NCBI RefSeq assembly: GCF_001908105.1
Contig: NZ_MKGQ01000011.1
Span: 70,419 to 134,418 of the forward strand
Direction: 5' to 3'
DNA length: 64,000 nt
Source of the DNA: Xenorhabdus eapokensis
GTDB taxonomy: Bacteria > Pseudomonadota > Gammaproteobacteria > Enterobacterales > Enterobacteriaceae
Of the stretch, positions 38,118-47,735 are shown piece after piece (the stretch's first letter is position 1; the number at the start of each line of letters is the position of its first letter). Position numbers and translations under genes: made by a program. Below the pieces are notes generated by a model, which had not been told where the DNA came from, searched no databases, and saw only the letters and a program-made list of their open reading frames with translations.

Positions 38118-38927
38118 TTATTGAGTGATCGACAAGTAACGTTCAAAAGCTTCGCGTTCTTCATCTCGCAACGTCAACACTTTAAAACCATCACGGGTTA
38201 CCAAGATCGTATGTTCAAACTGAGCCGATAACCGACGATCTTTGGTTGTTACTGTCCAACCATCTTTATGCAGTTTAATATCCTTTTTGCCTTGATTGAT
38301 CATAGGCTCAATCGTGAAAGTCATTCCCTCTTCCAAGATAATACCTTCTCCTATCTTGCCGTAATGCAGAACTTGTGGTTCCTCATGCATATTGCAGCCA
38401 ATGCCATGCCCACAATATTCACGTACTACCGTGTAATCATTTGCTTCAGCATGTTGCTGTATCGTATGACCAATATCTCCCAAAGTAATGCCCGGTTTGA
38501 CGATCTTAATTGCCTTATATAAGCACTCTTGAGTCACATTAACCAAACGTTTAGCATAGGACGGTACATCCCCGACACAGAATGTGATGCTGCTATCGCC
38601 GTAATAGCCCTCTTTTTTGACGGTGACATCCACATTAACGATATCCCCATTTTTCAGCTTTTTTTCTGAAGGCCAGCCGTGACAAACAACGTGATTTACT
38701 GAAGTATTAACCGTATAAGGAAAACCATATTGCCCTAAGCTACCTGGTATCGCATTGAGGGTATTGATAATGTAATCATGACAAAATGAATCAATCTCAA
38801 GCGTCGTGACACCGGGCACAATAATTGGGCGGACAGCTTCAAGTACCTGACCCGTCAAGCGCCCCGCTATTTCCATTTTCTCTATTTCATCCCTGTTTTT
38901 TATCAATATTCCGTTGCTTCTCGTCAT
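38118..38927 (-). CDS. Type I methionine aminopeptidase paralogue, altered S1 pocket
   Basis: Removes N-terminal Met from proteins; 269 aa, cytoplasmic. All five metal ligands are present: Asp100, Asp111, His174, Glu207 and Glu238, with His82 (VCHGW) and His181 conserved. Residues that form the S1 methionine pocket in E. coli Map are changed: Cys59 to Ser63, Tyr62 to Gln66, His63 to Tyr67, Tyr65 to Phe69, Cys70 to Asn74, Phe177 to Met180; Trp224 is kept. The housekeeping map normally sits near rpsB, so this is probably a second copy. Altered specificity or resistance to a MetAP inhibitor is possible. The gene stands alone between the OpgE-like and Fic genes. Confidence 0.87.
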   Translation of the reverse strand: MTRSNGILIKNRDEIEKMEIAGRLTGQVLEAVRPIIVPGVTTLEIDSFCHDYIINTLNAIPGSLGQYGFPYTVNTSVNHVVCHGWPSEKKLKNGDIVNVDVTVKKEGYYGDSSITFCVGDVPSYAKRLVNVTQECLYKAIKIVKPGITLGDIGHTIQQHAEANDYTVVREYCGHGIGCNMHEEPQVLHYGKIGEGIILEEGMTFTIEPMINQGKKDIKLHKDGWTVTTKDRRLSAQFEHTILVTRDGFKVLTLRDEEREAFERYLSITQ

Positions 38928-39026
38928 ATTATTTTTTCTCTTAATGCAAGTTATGTAGGTTCCTTTTTAATCATGCATCTGCAATAGTGAATAATTCAAG
39001 CTAACATTTATCTAAAATTTTCTTAA

Positions 39027-40052
39027 CTACCCGATACGCCAATAGCCTCCTTTCTTCGCCCCAACACGAATCAAACGCCCAATATCCTGTAATATTTTAA
39101 TATTTCGCTCGATTGTGCGCCGGCTTACCCCCAATTCATCAGCCAATTGGGTTATGGTGGTGGCCGGATGAGCAGCAATAACCAACAAGATTTTTTGCGC
39201 CGTAACATTCAGTGGTTGTGGATTTTCCACCGACATTTGTACCGACATTTCTACCGGCACTTCTACCGACATTACGACAGAATTCTGTTTTTGCAGATCC
39301 AGGCTTTCTTTAAGTGCTTCGGCTAATTTTTCCAGCATAAAATCGATAAATAGCGTACAGTCGCTGGTACGATCACACTCTCTAAGCACATGATAATAAT
39401 CCTGCTGTTGATAATGAATTAACGTTTCTACCGGTAACCACGCTAACTCAGGGCGCCATTCGCTCAAAATCAATGTTTGCCACAAACGCCCCATACGGCC
39501 ATTACCGTCGGCAAATGGATGTATAAATTCAAATTCATAATGGAAAATTGAACTGGCGATCAATGGGTGAATATCCGTCTGTTTCAACCATGCCAGCAAC
39601 TCTTCTACTAACCGCGGTATCTGGCTAGCAGGGGGAGCCATATGAATTAACTGTTTTTCTCGATAAATGCCCACATCTCCCCGTCGTAATTGCCCAGGAT
39701 GATCAACCAACCCAGTCATCAGCAACCGATGTGCAGACAGTAAATCCGTTAATCGGGAGCTATGCCAATCAGGTAATTTTTCATAAGCTAATATGGCATT
39801 ACGCACTTCCTGAATATCCCTTGCTGGTGCCAGTACACGTTTCCCATCAATAATTGCCGTCACCTGCTCCGTAGACAGACTATTATGCTCAATTGCCAAT
39901 GACGCCTGGATGGTGCGAATGCGATTCTTTTTACGTAATACAGGCGAAGAAGTTTCCTTTTGCATTGACCAACGCCCTAATAGTTCAGCGATTTCTACCA
40001 CGCGATTAAGTATTTCTGGAGTAATAGTGTAAGGGGGTTGGTAAATAGCCAC
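39027..40052 (-). CDS. Fic family protein with C-terminal winged/HTH domain
   Basis: Fic enzymes move AMP (or another phosphate group) from a nucleotide onto a hydroxyl of a target protein. It is 341 aa. The active motif is HPFADGNGRMGR at residues 178-189. An N-terminal inhibitory helix (class II type) reads SLAIEHN at 51-57; the usual motif has Gly or Asn after the Glu, here His. Residues 259-276 are a repeated VxxS/VxVP linker coded by a 12-bp tandem repeat. The C-terminal ~50 residues are a DNA-binding HTH (TITQLADELGVSRRTIERNI), suggesting autoregulation. There is no antitoxin gene beside it. Target unknown. Confidence 0.88.
   Translation of the reverse strand: MAIYQPPYTITPEILNRVVEIAELLGRWSMQKETSSPVLRKKNRIRTIQASLAIEHNSLSTEQVTAIIDGKRVLAPARDIQEVRNAILAYEKLPDWHSSRLTDLLSAHRLLMTGLVDHPGQLRRGDVGIYREKQLIHMAPPASQIPRLVEELLAWLKQTDIHPLIASSIFHYEFEFIHPFADGNGRMGRLWQTLILSEWRPELAWLPVETLIHYQQQDYYHVLRECDRTSDCTLFIDFMLEKLAEALKESLDLQKQNSVVMSVEVPVEMSVQMSVENPQPLNVTAQKILLVIAAHPATTITQLADELGVSRRTIERNIKILQDIGRLIRVGAKKGGYWRIG
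39229..39276. repeat. Four 12-bp repeats inside the Fic gene
   Basis: Four in-frame copies of a unit near ACCGACATTTCT (with one to three differences each) encode the linker between the Fic core and the HTH domain. As 12 is a multiple of three, gain or loss of a unit would change only the linker length. Confidence 0.8.
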
Positions 40053-40420
40053 GATAATTTCCTCTCAGTCCGTCAATTCTCAATATCTCTAATCGAATTC
40101 AAGTGCTTTATGCCATCTGCTTTCTTATTATTTGTTATTTGATCGTATGACTCAAACCAAACAACAATCGAGCCGCTTCGCAATCCTGCCGAATTGTGAA
40201 AAAATCTGATACATACCTGCGAGTAATCCTGCTAACCTACCATTCAAATCCTCTAATCGCATCCACAGATGAATCACACAGATTATCAATGATAAGATAG
40301 CGTTTTCGCCCAGGATGAGGTCTATAGCGTTCCATCCTTAGCTGATTATATTTAGGTTTTGTCATTTAGATGGGTTGACTGAGCGTCGATGACCCAACTG
40401 AGTCAACAGGAATAATAGAA
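40053..40420. other. Intergenic region between the Fic gene and mutS
   Basis: The 368-bp gap between divergent genes holds the promoters of both. A 42-codon frame on the minus strand is listed separately as a weak candidate. E. coli has ygbA upstream of mutS; I do not recognise it here. Confidence 0.5.
40237..40365 (-). CDS. Possible small ORF of 42 codons, unknown
   Basis: A minus-strand ATG at 40365 opens 42 residues starting MTKPKYNQLRMERYRPHPG and ending GFEW. The basic, proline-containing start looks protein-like, but it is too short to judge, has no clear Shine-Dalgarno sequence and matches nothing I know. It may be a remnant of a mobile element or chance. Confidence 0.2.
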   Translation of the reverse strand: MTKPKYNQLRMERYRPHPGRKRYLIIDNLCDSSVDAIRGFEW

Positions 40421-42997
40421 TTGAATCAAGTCAATATGAAAGAATCTCCAGCAAAGGATATAGATAGCCATACTCCCATGATGCAGCAATATCTGCGTCT
40501 GAAAGCGCAGCATCCCGATATTCTGCTGCTGTATAGAATGGGAGATTTTTACGAGTTGTTCTATGATGATGCCAAAAAGGCGGCGAAGTTACTGGATATC
40601 TCGCTAACCAAGCGCGGACAATCGGCTGGTCAGCCTATTCCAATGGCGGGAGTTCCTTATCACGCAATCGAAAACTATCTGGCAAAATTGGTACAACTCG
40701 GTGAATCTGCGGCGATCTGCGAACAAGTTGGTGATCCTGCAACCAGTAAAGGCCCTGTTGAACGCAAAGTTGTGCGCATTGTCACTCCCGGCACCGTAAC
40801 GGATGAAGCTTTACTACAAGAACGTCAGGATAATCTGCTCGCCGCTATCTGGCATGATAATCAGGGATTTGGTTACGCAACGCTGGATATCACTTCTGGC
40901 CGTTTCCGCGTTTCCGAAATGTCCGATCACGATAGTATTGCCGCAGAATTACAACGCACCCGCCCAGCGGAATTGCTTTATCCTGAAACCTTTGAGCATA
41001 TGGCGCTGATTGAACGCTGTCATGGTCTGCGCCGACGCCCAATGTGGGAATTTGAGCTGGATACAGCAAGACAACAACTTAATTTGCAATTTGGCACCCG
41101 TGACCTGATTGGCTTCGGGGTGGAAAAAGCGACGCTCGCCCTGCGTGCCGCGGGGTGTTTGCTGCAATATGTCAAAGATACTCAACGTACCACTTTACCT
41201 CATATTCGCAGCATGACGATGGAACGCCCGCAGGAAACGGTGATTATGGATGCCGCTACCCGTCGTAATCTGGAGCTGACCCAAAATCTGTCCGGTAGCA
41301 CGGAAAATACGCTGGCATCGGTACTTGATCAATGTGTGACCCCGATGGGCAGCCGAATGTTGAAACGCTGGCTGCATGCACCAACCCGCAATAAAGATAT
41401 GCTGGAAAATCGCCATCAAGCCATTTCCGCATTACAAGAAATCGGTTATGAATTACGGCCATTTTTACGTCAGGTCGGTGACTTAGAGCGGGTGCTTGCC
41501 CGTCTTGCCCTCCGCTCCGCCCGTCCCCGTGATCTGGCCAGAATGCGCCATGCTTTCCAGCAATTGCCTGATATTCATCAGATTCTGATATCCTCAGATG
41601 CCCCTTATATTCAAGCACTACAGCAACGTGTGGGGCATTTTGATGAATTGCAGACTCTGCTAGAGAATGCGATTGTCGAAACGCCTCCTGTTCTGGTGCG
41701 TGACGGGGGGGTCATTGCCACGGGCTATAATACTGAATTGGATGAGTGGCGGGCATTGGCTGACGGCGCCAGTGATTATCTGGATAAACTGGAGATCCGC
41801 GAACGCGAAAAACTTGGCATTGATACCCTGAAAGTGGGCTTTAACGCAGTACATGGTTACTATATTCAGGTCAGTCGTGGACAAAGCCATTTAGTCCCTA
41901 TCCATTACGTTCGTCGGCAAACGCTGAAAAATGCAGAACGCTATATCATTCCTGAATTAAAGGAATATGAAGACAAGGTGCTGACTTCCAAAGGCAAAGC
42001 ACTTGCCATCGAAAAAGCCCTGTACGAAGAGTTGTTCGATCTGTTGTTGCCCCATCTGGCCGATTTGCAAATCTGTGCCGAAGCACTGTCAGAACTGGAT
42101 GTACTGGCAAACCTTGCTGAACGCGCTGAAACGCTAAATTACACCCGCCCGATACTAACCGATAAAGTGGGTATTCAGATCACTGGCGGTCGGCATCCGG
42201 TTGTTGAACAAGTCTTAAGCGAGCCATTTATTTCTAACCCATTGACGCTCTCATCCCAGCGCCGTTTGCTGATTATTACAGGGCCGAATATGGGGGGTAA
42301 AAGTACCTATATGCGACAAACGGCTTTGATTACCTTGATGGCTTATATTGGAAGTTTTGTTCCTGCCGAAAAAGCGGTTATCGGCCCTGTAGATCGTATC
42401 TTTACCCGTGTCGGGGCATCCGATGATCTAGCATCAGGACGCTCTACCTTTATGGTGGAAATGACCGAAACTGCCAATATCTTACATAACGCGACTGAAC
42501 ACAGTCTGGTTTTGATGGATGAGATCGGTCGCGGTACATCAACCTATGATGGTTTATCTCTGGCGTGGGCCTGTGCTGAAAACTTAGCTAATCGCATCAA
42601 AGCAATGACACTGTTTGCGACTCACTATTTTGAACTGACAACCCTGCCTGAGAAGCTGGAAGGGGTCGTCAATATTCATCTTGATGCTGTCGAGCATGGC
42701 GATACCATTGCTTTCATGCACAGTGTGCAAGAAGGAGCAGCAAGCAAGAGTTATGGACTGGCTGTTGCCTCGCTGGCAGGTGTTCCGCGTGATGTCATTA
42801 AGCGTGCGCGCCAAAAATTGAAGGAGCTGGAATCACTCTCCAATAGTGCGACAGCAGGTCATGTTGATACACCACAGCTAACCCTGCTGACAGAAGAGAC
42901 ATCTCCGGCAGTTGACGCATTGGAAAACCTTAATCCAGATACCTTAACACCGCGTCAAGCATTGGAGTGGATTTATCGTCTGAAAGATATGGTTTAA
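40421..42997 (+). CDS. mutS: DNA mismatch repair protein MutS (TTG start)
   Basis: Recognises base mismatches and small loops and, with MutL and MutH, starts strand repair. The mismatch-contact Phe-Tyr-Glu lies at residues 43-45 (MGDFYELF). Walker A is GPNMGGKST, and DEIGRGTST is the Walker B/signature region. The TTG at 40421 has AGGAA 8 nt upstream and gives 858 aa; an ATG at 40436 is in frame but has no signal. E. coli MutS is 853 aa. miaE starts within 35 nt of the stop, so the two are probably cotranscribed. Confidence 0.97.
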   Translation: MNQVNMKESPAKDIDSHTPMMQQYLRLKAQHPDILLLYRMGDFYELFYDDAKKAAKLLDISLTKRGQSAGQPIPMAGVPYHAIENYLAKLVQLGESAAICEQVGDPATSKGPVERKVVRIVTPGTVTDEALLQERQDNLLAAIWHDNQGFGYATLDITSGRFRVSEMSDHDSIAAELQRTRPAELLYPETFEHMALIERCHGLRRRPMWEFELDTARQQLNLQFGTRDLIGFGVEKATLALRAAGCLLQYVKDTQRTTLPHIRSMTMERPQETVIMDAATRRNLELTQNLSGSTENTLASVLDQCVTPMGSRMLKRWLHAPTRNKDMLENRHQAISALQEIGYELRPFLRQVGDLERVLARLALRSARPRDLARMRHAFQQLPDIHQILISSDAPYIQALQQRVGHFDELQTLLENAIVETPPVLVRDGGVIATGYNTELDEWRALADGASDYLDKLEIREREKLGIDTLKVGFNAVHGYYIQVSRGQSHLVPIHYVRRQTLKNAERYIIPELKEYEDKVLTSKGKALAIEKALYEELFDLLLPHLADLQICAEALSELDVLANLAERAETLNYTRPILTDKVGIQITGGRHPVVEQVLSEPFISNPLTLSSQRRLLIITGPNMGGKSTYMRQTALITLMAYIGSFVPAEKAVIGPVDRIFTRVGASDDLASGRSTFMVEMTETANILHNATEHSLVLMDEIGRGTSTYDGLSLAWACAENLANRIKAMTLFATHYFELTTLPEKLEGVVNIHLDAVEHGDTIAFMHSVQEGAASKSYGLAVASLAGVPRDVIKRARQKLKELESLSNSATAGHVDTPQLTLLTEETSPAVDALENLNPDTLTPRQALEWIYRLKDMV

Positions 42998-43029
42998 CAA
43001 TGAATGAAACAGCTATGAATGGAACAGCC

Positions 43030-43794
43030 ATGAAGTTTGATACCACTCTATTAGCGCCCATTTATCAATTTTTACAGTGCGAAACTCCCGATCAATGGGT
43101 AGAAAAAGCGCGGCAGCCTGAGAATCTGCCAATTTTATTGCGCGATCATCTGCTATGTGAATTAAAAGCGGCACAAAGTGCTATGTTCTTAATTCGTAAA
43201 TATGCCGTTGATCCTGAAAGTGCCGATGCTCTGCTAGCGTGGTTTCAGCCCTATGAAGATTTTGCCTATAAAAAAGTGGGCGATATCCATTCATTGAAAG
43301 GAAAAAATCAGGCCACCAAGCAAATTACCGCTCGGACAAAATCACCTTATAGTCAGGATCTAATCGATAAGATGGTGTTATTAATAAAGGAAGAGTTACA
43401 TCATTTTTATCAAGTATTAGAAATCATGGATGCCAGAGAGATAAGCTATGACAGTATCAGTGCTAGCCGCTATGCTAAATCCTTATTTCAGCATATTACC
43501 AACCATGAGCCTTATACGCTGGTCGATAAATTGATTATTGGTGCTTATATTGAAGCACGCTCATGTGAACGTTTCGCAAAACTCGCTCCTCATCTGGATG
43601 AGGATCTGGGTAAGTTTTATATTTCTCTGTTGCGTTCAGAAGCTCGCCATTACCAAGATTATTTGACGCTCGCTCAGTCAATATCTAAAGAAGATATTAC
43701 AGATAGGGTGAATTATTTCGGCCAGGTTGAAGCAGAGCTTATTCAAACTCCCGATCATGATTTTAAATTTCACAGTGGTATTCCAATTATCTAA
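43030..43794 (+). CDS. miaE: tRNA-(ms2io6A)-hydroxylase MiaE
   Basis: Oxygen-dependent di-iron enzyme that hydroxylates the isopentenyl group of ms2i6A at position 37 of tRNAs reading UNN codons. The start at 43030 (MKFDTTLLAPIYQFLQC, with GGA 7 nt upstream) matches the family N-terminus and gives 254 aa; upstream ATGs at 43000 and 43015 are possible. The di-iron ligands are in the helices CELKAAQSA, EELHHFYQ, IEARSCERFA and SEARHYQDY. E. coli lacks miaE; Salmonella has it elsewhere. Here it is directly behind mutS. Confidence 0.93.
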   Translation: MKFDTTLLAPIYQFLQCETPDQWVEKARQPENLPILLRDHLLCELKAAQSAMFLIRKYAVDPESADALLAWFQPYEDFAYKKVGDIHSLKGKNQATKQITARTKSPYSQDLIDKMVLLIKEELHHFYQVLEIMDAREISYDSISASRYAKSLFQHITNHEPYTLVDKLIIGAYIEARSCERFAKLAPHLDEDLGKFYISLLRSEARHYQDYLTLAQSISKEDITDRVNYFGQVEAELIQTPDHDFKFHSGIPII

Positions 43795-44053
43795 AATCGA
43801 TAAATGACACGCCAAATGGTAATGAAAATTATAAATAAATGAATAAAAGGTGGGCTTATTTAGCCCACCTTGGGATTACCATCGATATACCTTGATCTTT
43901 TTATACCGTTATCTTTCCAACCGTCACTTCGGGAATTTCTATTCCCCTTGCCATCACCAAGTTGTCTAATTATCTTTGTTTCTGGAAATTCGTCCATTTT
44001 CCACTACACAGCAATTTGAAATTTCTTAGGTATACGTTCTCAGGTATAAAGAA
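43795..44053. other. Intergenic region between miaE and rpoS
   Basis: The gap lies between convergent genes. It holds the terminator at 43847-43871; I see no gene in the remaining ~190 bp. Confidence 0.5.
43847..43871. terminator. Bidirectional terminator between miaE and rpoS
   Basis: AAGGTGGGCT and AGCCCACCTT form a perfect 10-bp stem with a TATTT loop. Confidence 0.8.
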
Positions 44054-45049
44054 TTAAGTTCGGAATAATGATTCTATATTCAAACCTTGGGTATGCAATA
44101 TATCTCTAAGGCGACGCAATCCCTCAACTTGAATTTGACGAACTCTCTCTCTTGTTAAACCAATTTCTCGCCCAACATCTTCCAATGTTTCTGCTTCGTA
44201 TCCAAGCAAACCGAAACGACGGGCTAAAACTTCGCGCTGTTTTGCGTTAAGTTCAAACAACCATTTCACGATACTCTGTTTCATATCATCATCTTGAATA
44301 GTTGTTTCTGGCCCTGAATCATTTTCATCAGATAAAATATCCAATAAGGCTTTATCTGAATCGCCACTAATTGGTGTATCGACAGAAGTAATGCGTTCGT
44401 TCAGCCGCATCATACGACTTACATCTTCAACAGGTTTATCCAGTTTTTCCGCAATTTCTTCGATACTCGGCTCATGATCCAATTTATGTGCTAGTTCTCT
44501 TGCAGTACGTAAATAGACATTCAATTCTTTGACGATATGAATAGGCAGGCGAATTGTGCGAGTTTGATTCATAATGGCTCGTTCAATTGTTTGACGGATC
44601 CACCATGTCGCATAAGTGGAAAAACGAAAACCTTTTTCAGGATCAAATTTTTCCACTGCACGAATAAGCCCAAGGTTACCTTCTTCAATCAGATCCAGCA
44701 GTGCTAATCCACGATTGCTATATCGGCGGGATATTTTTACAACCAATCGCAAGTTACTTTCAATCATGCGTTGGCGTGCAGCAACATCCCCTCGCAGTGC
44801 TCGTCTGGCAAAAAAAACCTCTTCCTCTGCTGTCAGCAGAGGTGAGAAACCAATCTCCCCAAGATAAAGTTGTGTTGCATCAAGTACCCGTTGGTTTACT
44901 CCCTGCAACAAATCCAGATCTTCATCAAGACCAGTTATATCATCCTCATCTTTCAGCAACGCTTCATCAAAGTCATCAGCTTCCATGCTATTTTCGTCTA
45001 AATCCGCATCATCATACAACTCATTAACTTTAAGCGTACTTTGGCTCAT
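44054..45049 (-). CDS. rpoS: RNA polymerase sigma factor RpoS (sigma-38)
   Basis: Directs RNA polymerase to stationary-phase and stress genes. It is 331 aa, close to E. coli RpoS (330). Region 1.2 begins [15 protein letters not shown], region 2 has [17 protein letters not shown], region 3 [13 protein letters not shown], and region 4.2 the [25 protein letters not shown]. It lies 54 nt behind nlpD; in enterics the main rpoS promoter is inside nlpD, with a long untranslated leader controlled by small RNAs. The cluster order is conserved. Confidence 0.98.
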   Translation of the reverse strand: MSQSTLKVNELYDDADLDENSMEADDFDEALLKDEDDITGLDEDLDLLQGVNQRVLDATQLYLGEIGFSPLLTAEEEVFFARRALRGDVAARQRMIESNLRLVVKISRRYSNRGLALLDLIEEGNLGLIRAVEKFDPEKGFRFSTYATWWIRQTIERAIMNQTRTIRLPIHIVKELNVYLRTARELAHKLDHEPSIEEIAEKLDKPVEDVSRMMRLNERITSVDTPISGDSDKALLDILSDENDSGPETTIQDDDMKQSIVKWLFELNAKQREVLARRFGLLGYEAETLEDVGREIGLTRERVRQIQVEGLRRLRDILHTQGLNIESLFRT

Positions 45050-45103
45050 CAGCTACTCCTACCCATGATAATGCGGGCAGGAATTTCAGATCCCTGCCCC
45101 GGT

Positions 45104-46093
45104 TTATCGCTGCGGAAGATAACGCAGCGGGTTTACGGATTTTCCCTTATAACGAATTTCAAAATGCAATCTTACTGAACTTGTTCCAGTGCTACCCATA
45201 GTGGCAATTTTTTGCCCCGCTTGAACATCCTGTTGCTCACGAACCAACATTGTGTCGTTGTGCGCATAAGCACTTAGGTAGTCATCGTTATGTTTTATTA
45301 TTATTAGATTTCCATAGCCACGTAATGCATTTCCGGCATAAACCACTTTTCCACTGGCTGTTGCAAATACGGGTTGGCCACGATTACCCGTAATATCAAT
45401 GCCTTTATTTCCTCCTTGAGAATCAGTGAAGCCTTCAAGAATTTTTCCTTCTGCCGGCCATCTCCAACTATTAATAGTATTAATACCATTAATAGCGCTA
45501 TTTACTCCTGTATCTGTTGCTGTAGATACTTTTGAATAAGAATTGTCACCATGAGAAATAGCTTTATTTGGCAACATCTTTCCTGATCTTGGTCTATCAA
45601 TATTTGCAGGATACGCATTAATTTTTTGAAAATCAACCTGACTAATTTTAGATTTAGTGGTATTTGATGCTAATAATACACCATTTTTGGAGGTTGGATT
45701 ACCTATTCTCAGGACTTGACCAACATTTAAGCTATAAGGCTCTGAAATATTATTTATGTGAGATAAGTCACGGAAATCATTACCTGTAATCCAGGCTATA
45801 TAAAACAAAGTATCGCCATGTTTAACCGTATAAGTACTTCCGTTGTAGCTTCCTTTGGGAATATTTTCGTAGTTACGGTTATAAATAATTTTTCCTTGAG
45901 ATGAACTGCTATTATCAGCATTATTCACTGGATGGCGGCTTTTAATAGCATGATTATCTGATACATGATTTGTATCGATATTCACTATTGGGGCTGGACG
46001 ATTTGGTGTATTACTACAGCCTACCAGTACGATTCCCATCATGACACTGGTGGTTATCCATTTTATTTTTTTCATTAGGTTTTCTAGATTCAT
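45104..46093 (-). CDS. nlpD: Murein hydrolase activator lipoprotein NlpD
   Basis: Outer-membrane lipoprotein that activates the amidase AmiC at the division septum. It is 329 aa with a signal peptide ending in the lipobox LVGC (Cys26). A LysM domain covers ~80-125 (YTVKHGDTLFYIAWITGN). The C-terminal LytM (M23) domain at ~210-325 lacks the full set of catalytic residues, as in E. coli NlpD. A GGGGGAATAAAGT signal precedes the start. The central linker is shorter and less Gln/Pro-rich than that of E. coli. It contains the likely rpoS promoter. Confidence 0.95.
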   Translation of the reverse strand: MNLENLMKKIKWITTSVMMGIVLVGCSNTPNRPAPIVNIDTNHVSDNHAIKSRHPVNNADNSSSSQGKIIYNRNYENIPKGSYNGSTYTVKHGDTLFYIAWITGNDFRDLSHINNISEPYSLNVGQVLRIGNPTSKNGVLLASNTTKSKISQVDFQKINAYPANIDRPRSGKMLPNKAISHGDNSYSKVSTATDTGVNSAINGINTINSWRWPAEGKILEGFTDSQGGNKGIDITGNRGQPVFATASGKVVYAGNALRGYGNLIIIKHNDDYLSAYAHNDTMLVREQQDVQAGQKIATMGSTGTSSVRLHFEIRYKGKSVNPLRYLPQR

Positions 46094-46241
46094 ACTTTAT
46101 TCCCCCATAAAGGCAAATATAAGTGTAAATAATAGTGATTTATAAAAATTTAGGATTACAAAAGATTTAAAGCGAAACATTTTGCTTAATTTCAGAAAAA
46201 ATAACAGCTAATTTGAAACTCCCCCCAAATAAATTAGCTGG

Positions 46242-46868
46242 TTATGCTAGCTCGCCTTGAATTAGGGGTACAAAACGGACAGGTTCGATAACGTCGCTAT
46301 GAAAATCATTCCCATAACGATGTACTACTTTCAGTAACTGAGTACGTTCGCCGACAGGTAAAACCATCACGCCTCCATCGGCAAGTTGCTGGAGTAATGC
46401 CTGCGGGATTTCGGGTGGTGCGGCTGTGACAATGATGGCGTCAAAAGGCCCTTTTGATAGCCATCCACCCCAACCATCACCGTGACGGGTTGAGATATTG
46501 TGTAGGTCGAGTTGCTTCAATCTGCGCTTAGCCTGCCACTGCAAACCTTTAATCCGCTCCACGGAGAAAACACGTTTGGCTAAGTGAGCAAGTATTGCTG
46601 TTTGATAACCTGATCCGGTTCCAATTTCCAACACATTGGATTCAGGGGTTAAATTCAACAACTCTGTCATGCGAGCGACAATATAAGGCTGGGATATCGT
46701 TTGCCCATGACCAATAGGCAGTGCAGTATTTTCATATGCCTTATGTGCGAGAGCTTCATCAACAAAACATTCTCTGGGTACTTTGCCAATAACCTCCAAC
46801 AGGTGCTCATTGTGAATTCCTTGCTGACGCAGTTGCGCCAGCAAATTTTTCATTGATCGGTTTAACAT
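46242..46868 (-). CDS. pcm: Protein-L-isoaspartate O-methyltransferase
   Basis: Methylates isoaspartyl residues in aged proteins so that they can revert to aspartate. The start at 46868 gives 208 aa ([18 protein letters not shown]), the E. coli length; the frame is open 10 codons upstream, inside surE. The SAM-binding motif is [12 protein letters not shown]. Its ATG overlaps the end of surE by 7 nt (ATGTTAA), which indicates translational coupling. Confidence 0.95.
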   Translation of the reverse strand: MLNRSMKNLLAQLRQQGIHNEHLLEVIGKVPRECFVDEALAHKAYENTALPIGHGQTISQPYIVARMTELLNLTPESNVLEIGTGSGYQTAILAHLAKRVFSVERIKGLQWQAKRRLKQLDLHNISTRHGDGWGGWLSKGPFDAIIVTAAPPEIPQALLQQLADGGVMVLPVGERTQLLKVVHRYGNDFHSDVIEPVRFVPLIQGELA

Positions 46869-47626
46869 TCCCCAATATCCCCGACTTTTGCCAACCAATC
46901 ACTTATCAGCTCCTGGGCTTTATAAGCTGTTAAGTCCACTTGCAAAGGGGTAATGGAAACAAATCCTTCTTCTATTGCAGCAAAATCTGTCTCAGGCCCA
47001 AAATCACTTTTTTCTCCCGGAGGGCCTAGCCAATAGAGCATATTACCTTTGGGATCTTCCATCGCATAGACTTGTTCAGCAGCACTACGGCGACCACATC
47101 GTGTCACCCTAAATCCCTTGATTTGTTCAATGGGAATATCAGGTACATTAACATTCAAAATATTGCCCGCCCTCAATGGGGATTTTTGCAGCAGAGCTAA
47201 TAAACGCACTGTCACTTCTGCCGCTGTTTCGTAATGTTGGTCACCATTGAGTGATACCGCCAGTGCGGGTAAGCCTAAGTGACGTCCTTCCATTGCAGCC
47301 GCAACCGTGCCAGAGTAAATCACATCATCACCAAGGTTAGGGCCACAGTTGATGCCAGAAACGACAATATCAGGACGAGGGAGTACCAGATTATTCACGC
47401 CCAAATAGACACAATCTGTCGGTGTACCTTCCTGAACAGAAATATCCCCATTGTTCAGAGTGTTGATGCGCAAAGGGCGATCCAACGTTAAGGCATTCGA
47501 CGCACCACTACGGTTACGGTCAGGTGCAACAACCTGAACATGATAGTGTTTTCGCAATGTAGCCGCTAAGGTTTGAATACCCGGTGCGGTGACACCATCA
47601 TCGTTACTCAGCAATATCCGCAGCAT
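46862..47626 (-). CDS. surE: 5'/3'-nucleotidase SurE
   Basis: Metal-dependent phosphatase of nucleoside monophosphates and short polyphosphates, linked to stationary-phase survival. It is 254 aa. The metal site is [12 protein letters not shown] near residues 4-15, with Asn in [13 protein letters not shown]. It lies in the truD-surE-pcm-nlpD-rpoS cluster, all on the minus strand, and overlaps pcm. Confidence 0.96.
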   Translation of the reverse strand: MLRILLSNDDGVTAPGIQTLAATLRKHYHVQVVAPDRNRSGASNALTLDRPLRINTLNNGDISVQEGTPTDCVYLGVNNLVLPRPDIVVSGINCGPNLGDDVIYSGTVAAAMEGRHLGLPALAVSLNGDQHYETAAEVTVRLLALLQKSPLRAGNILNVNVPDIPIEQIKGFRVTRCGRRSAAEQVYAMEDPKGNMLYWLGPPGEKSDFGPETDFAAIEEGFVSITPLQVDLTAYKAQELISDWLAKVGDIGEC

Positions 47627-47735
47627 TGATATATCTCATTGATTTTACTAAAAATAAAATAGGTTAACAGGGTAATTTAACCGGTGTGTGTTTGATCTTA
47701 GCATGACGTTGATAGTTTTGTAGAGTGCTTTGCAT

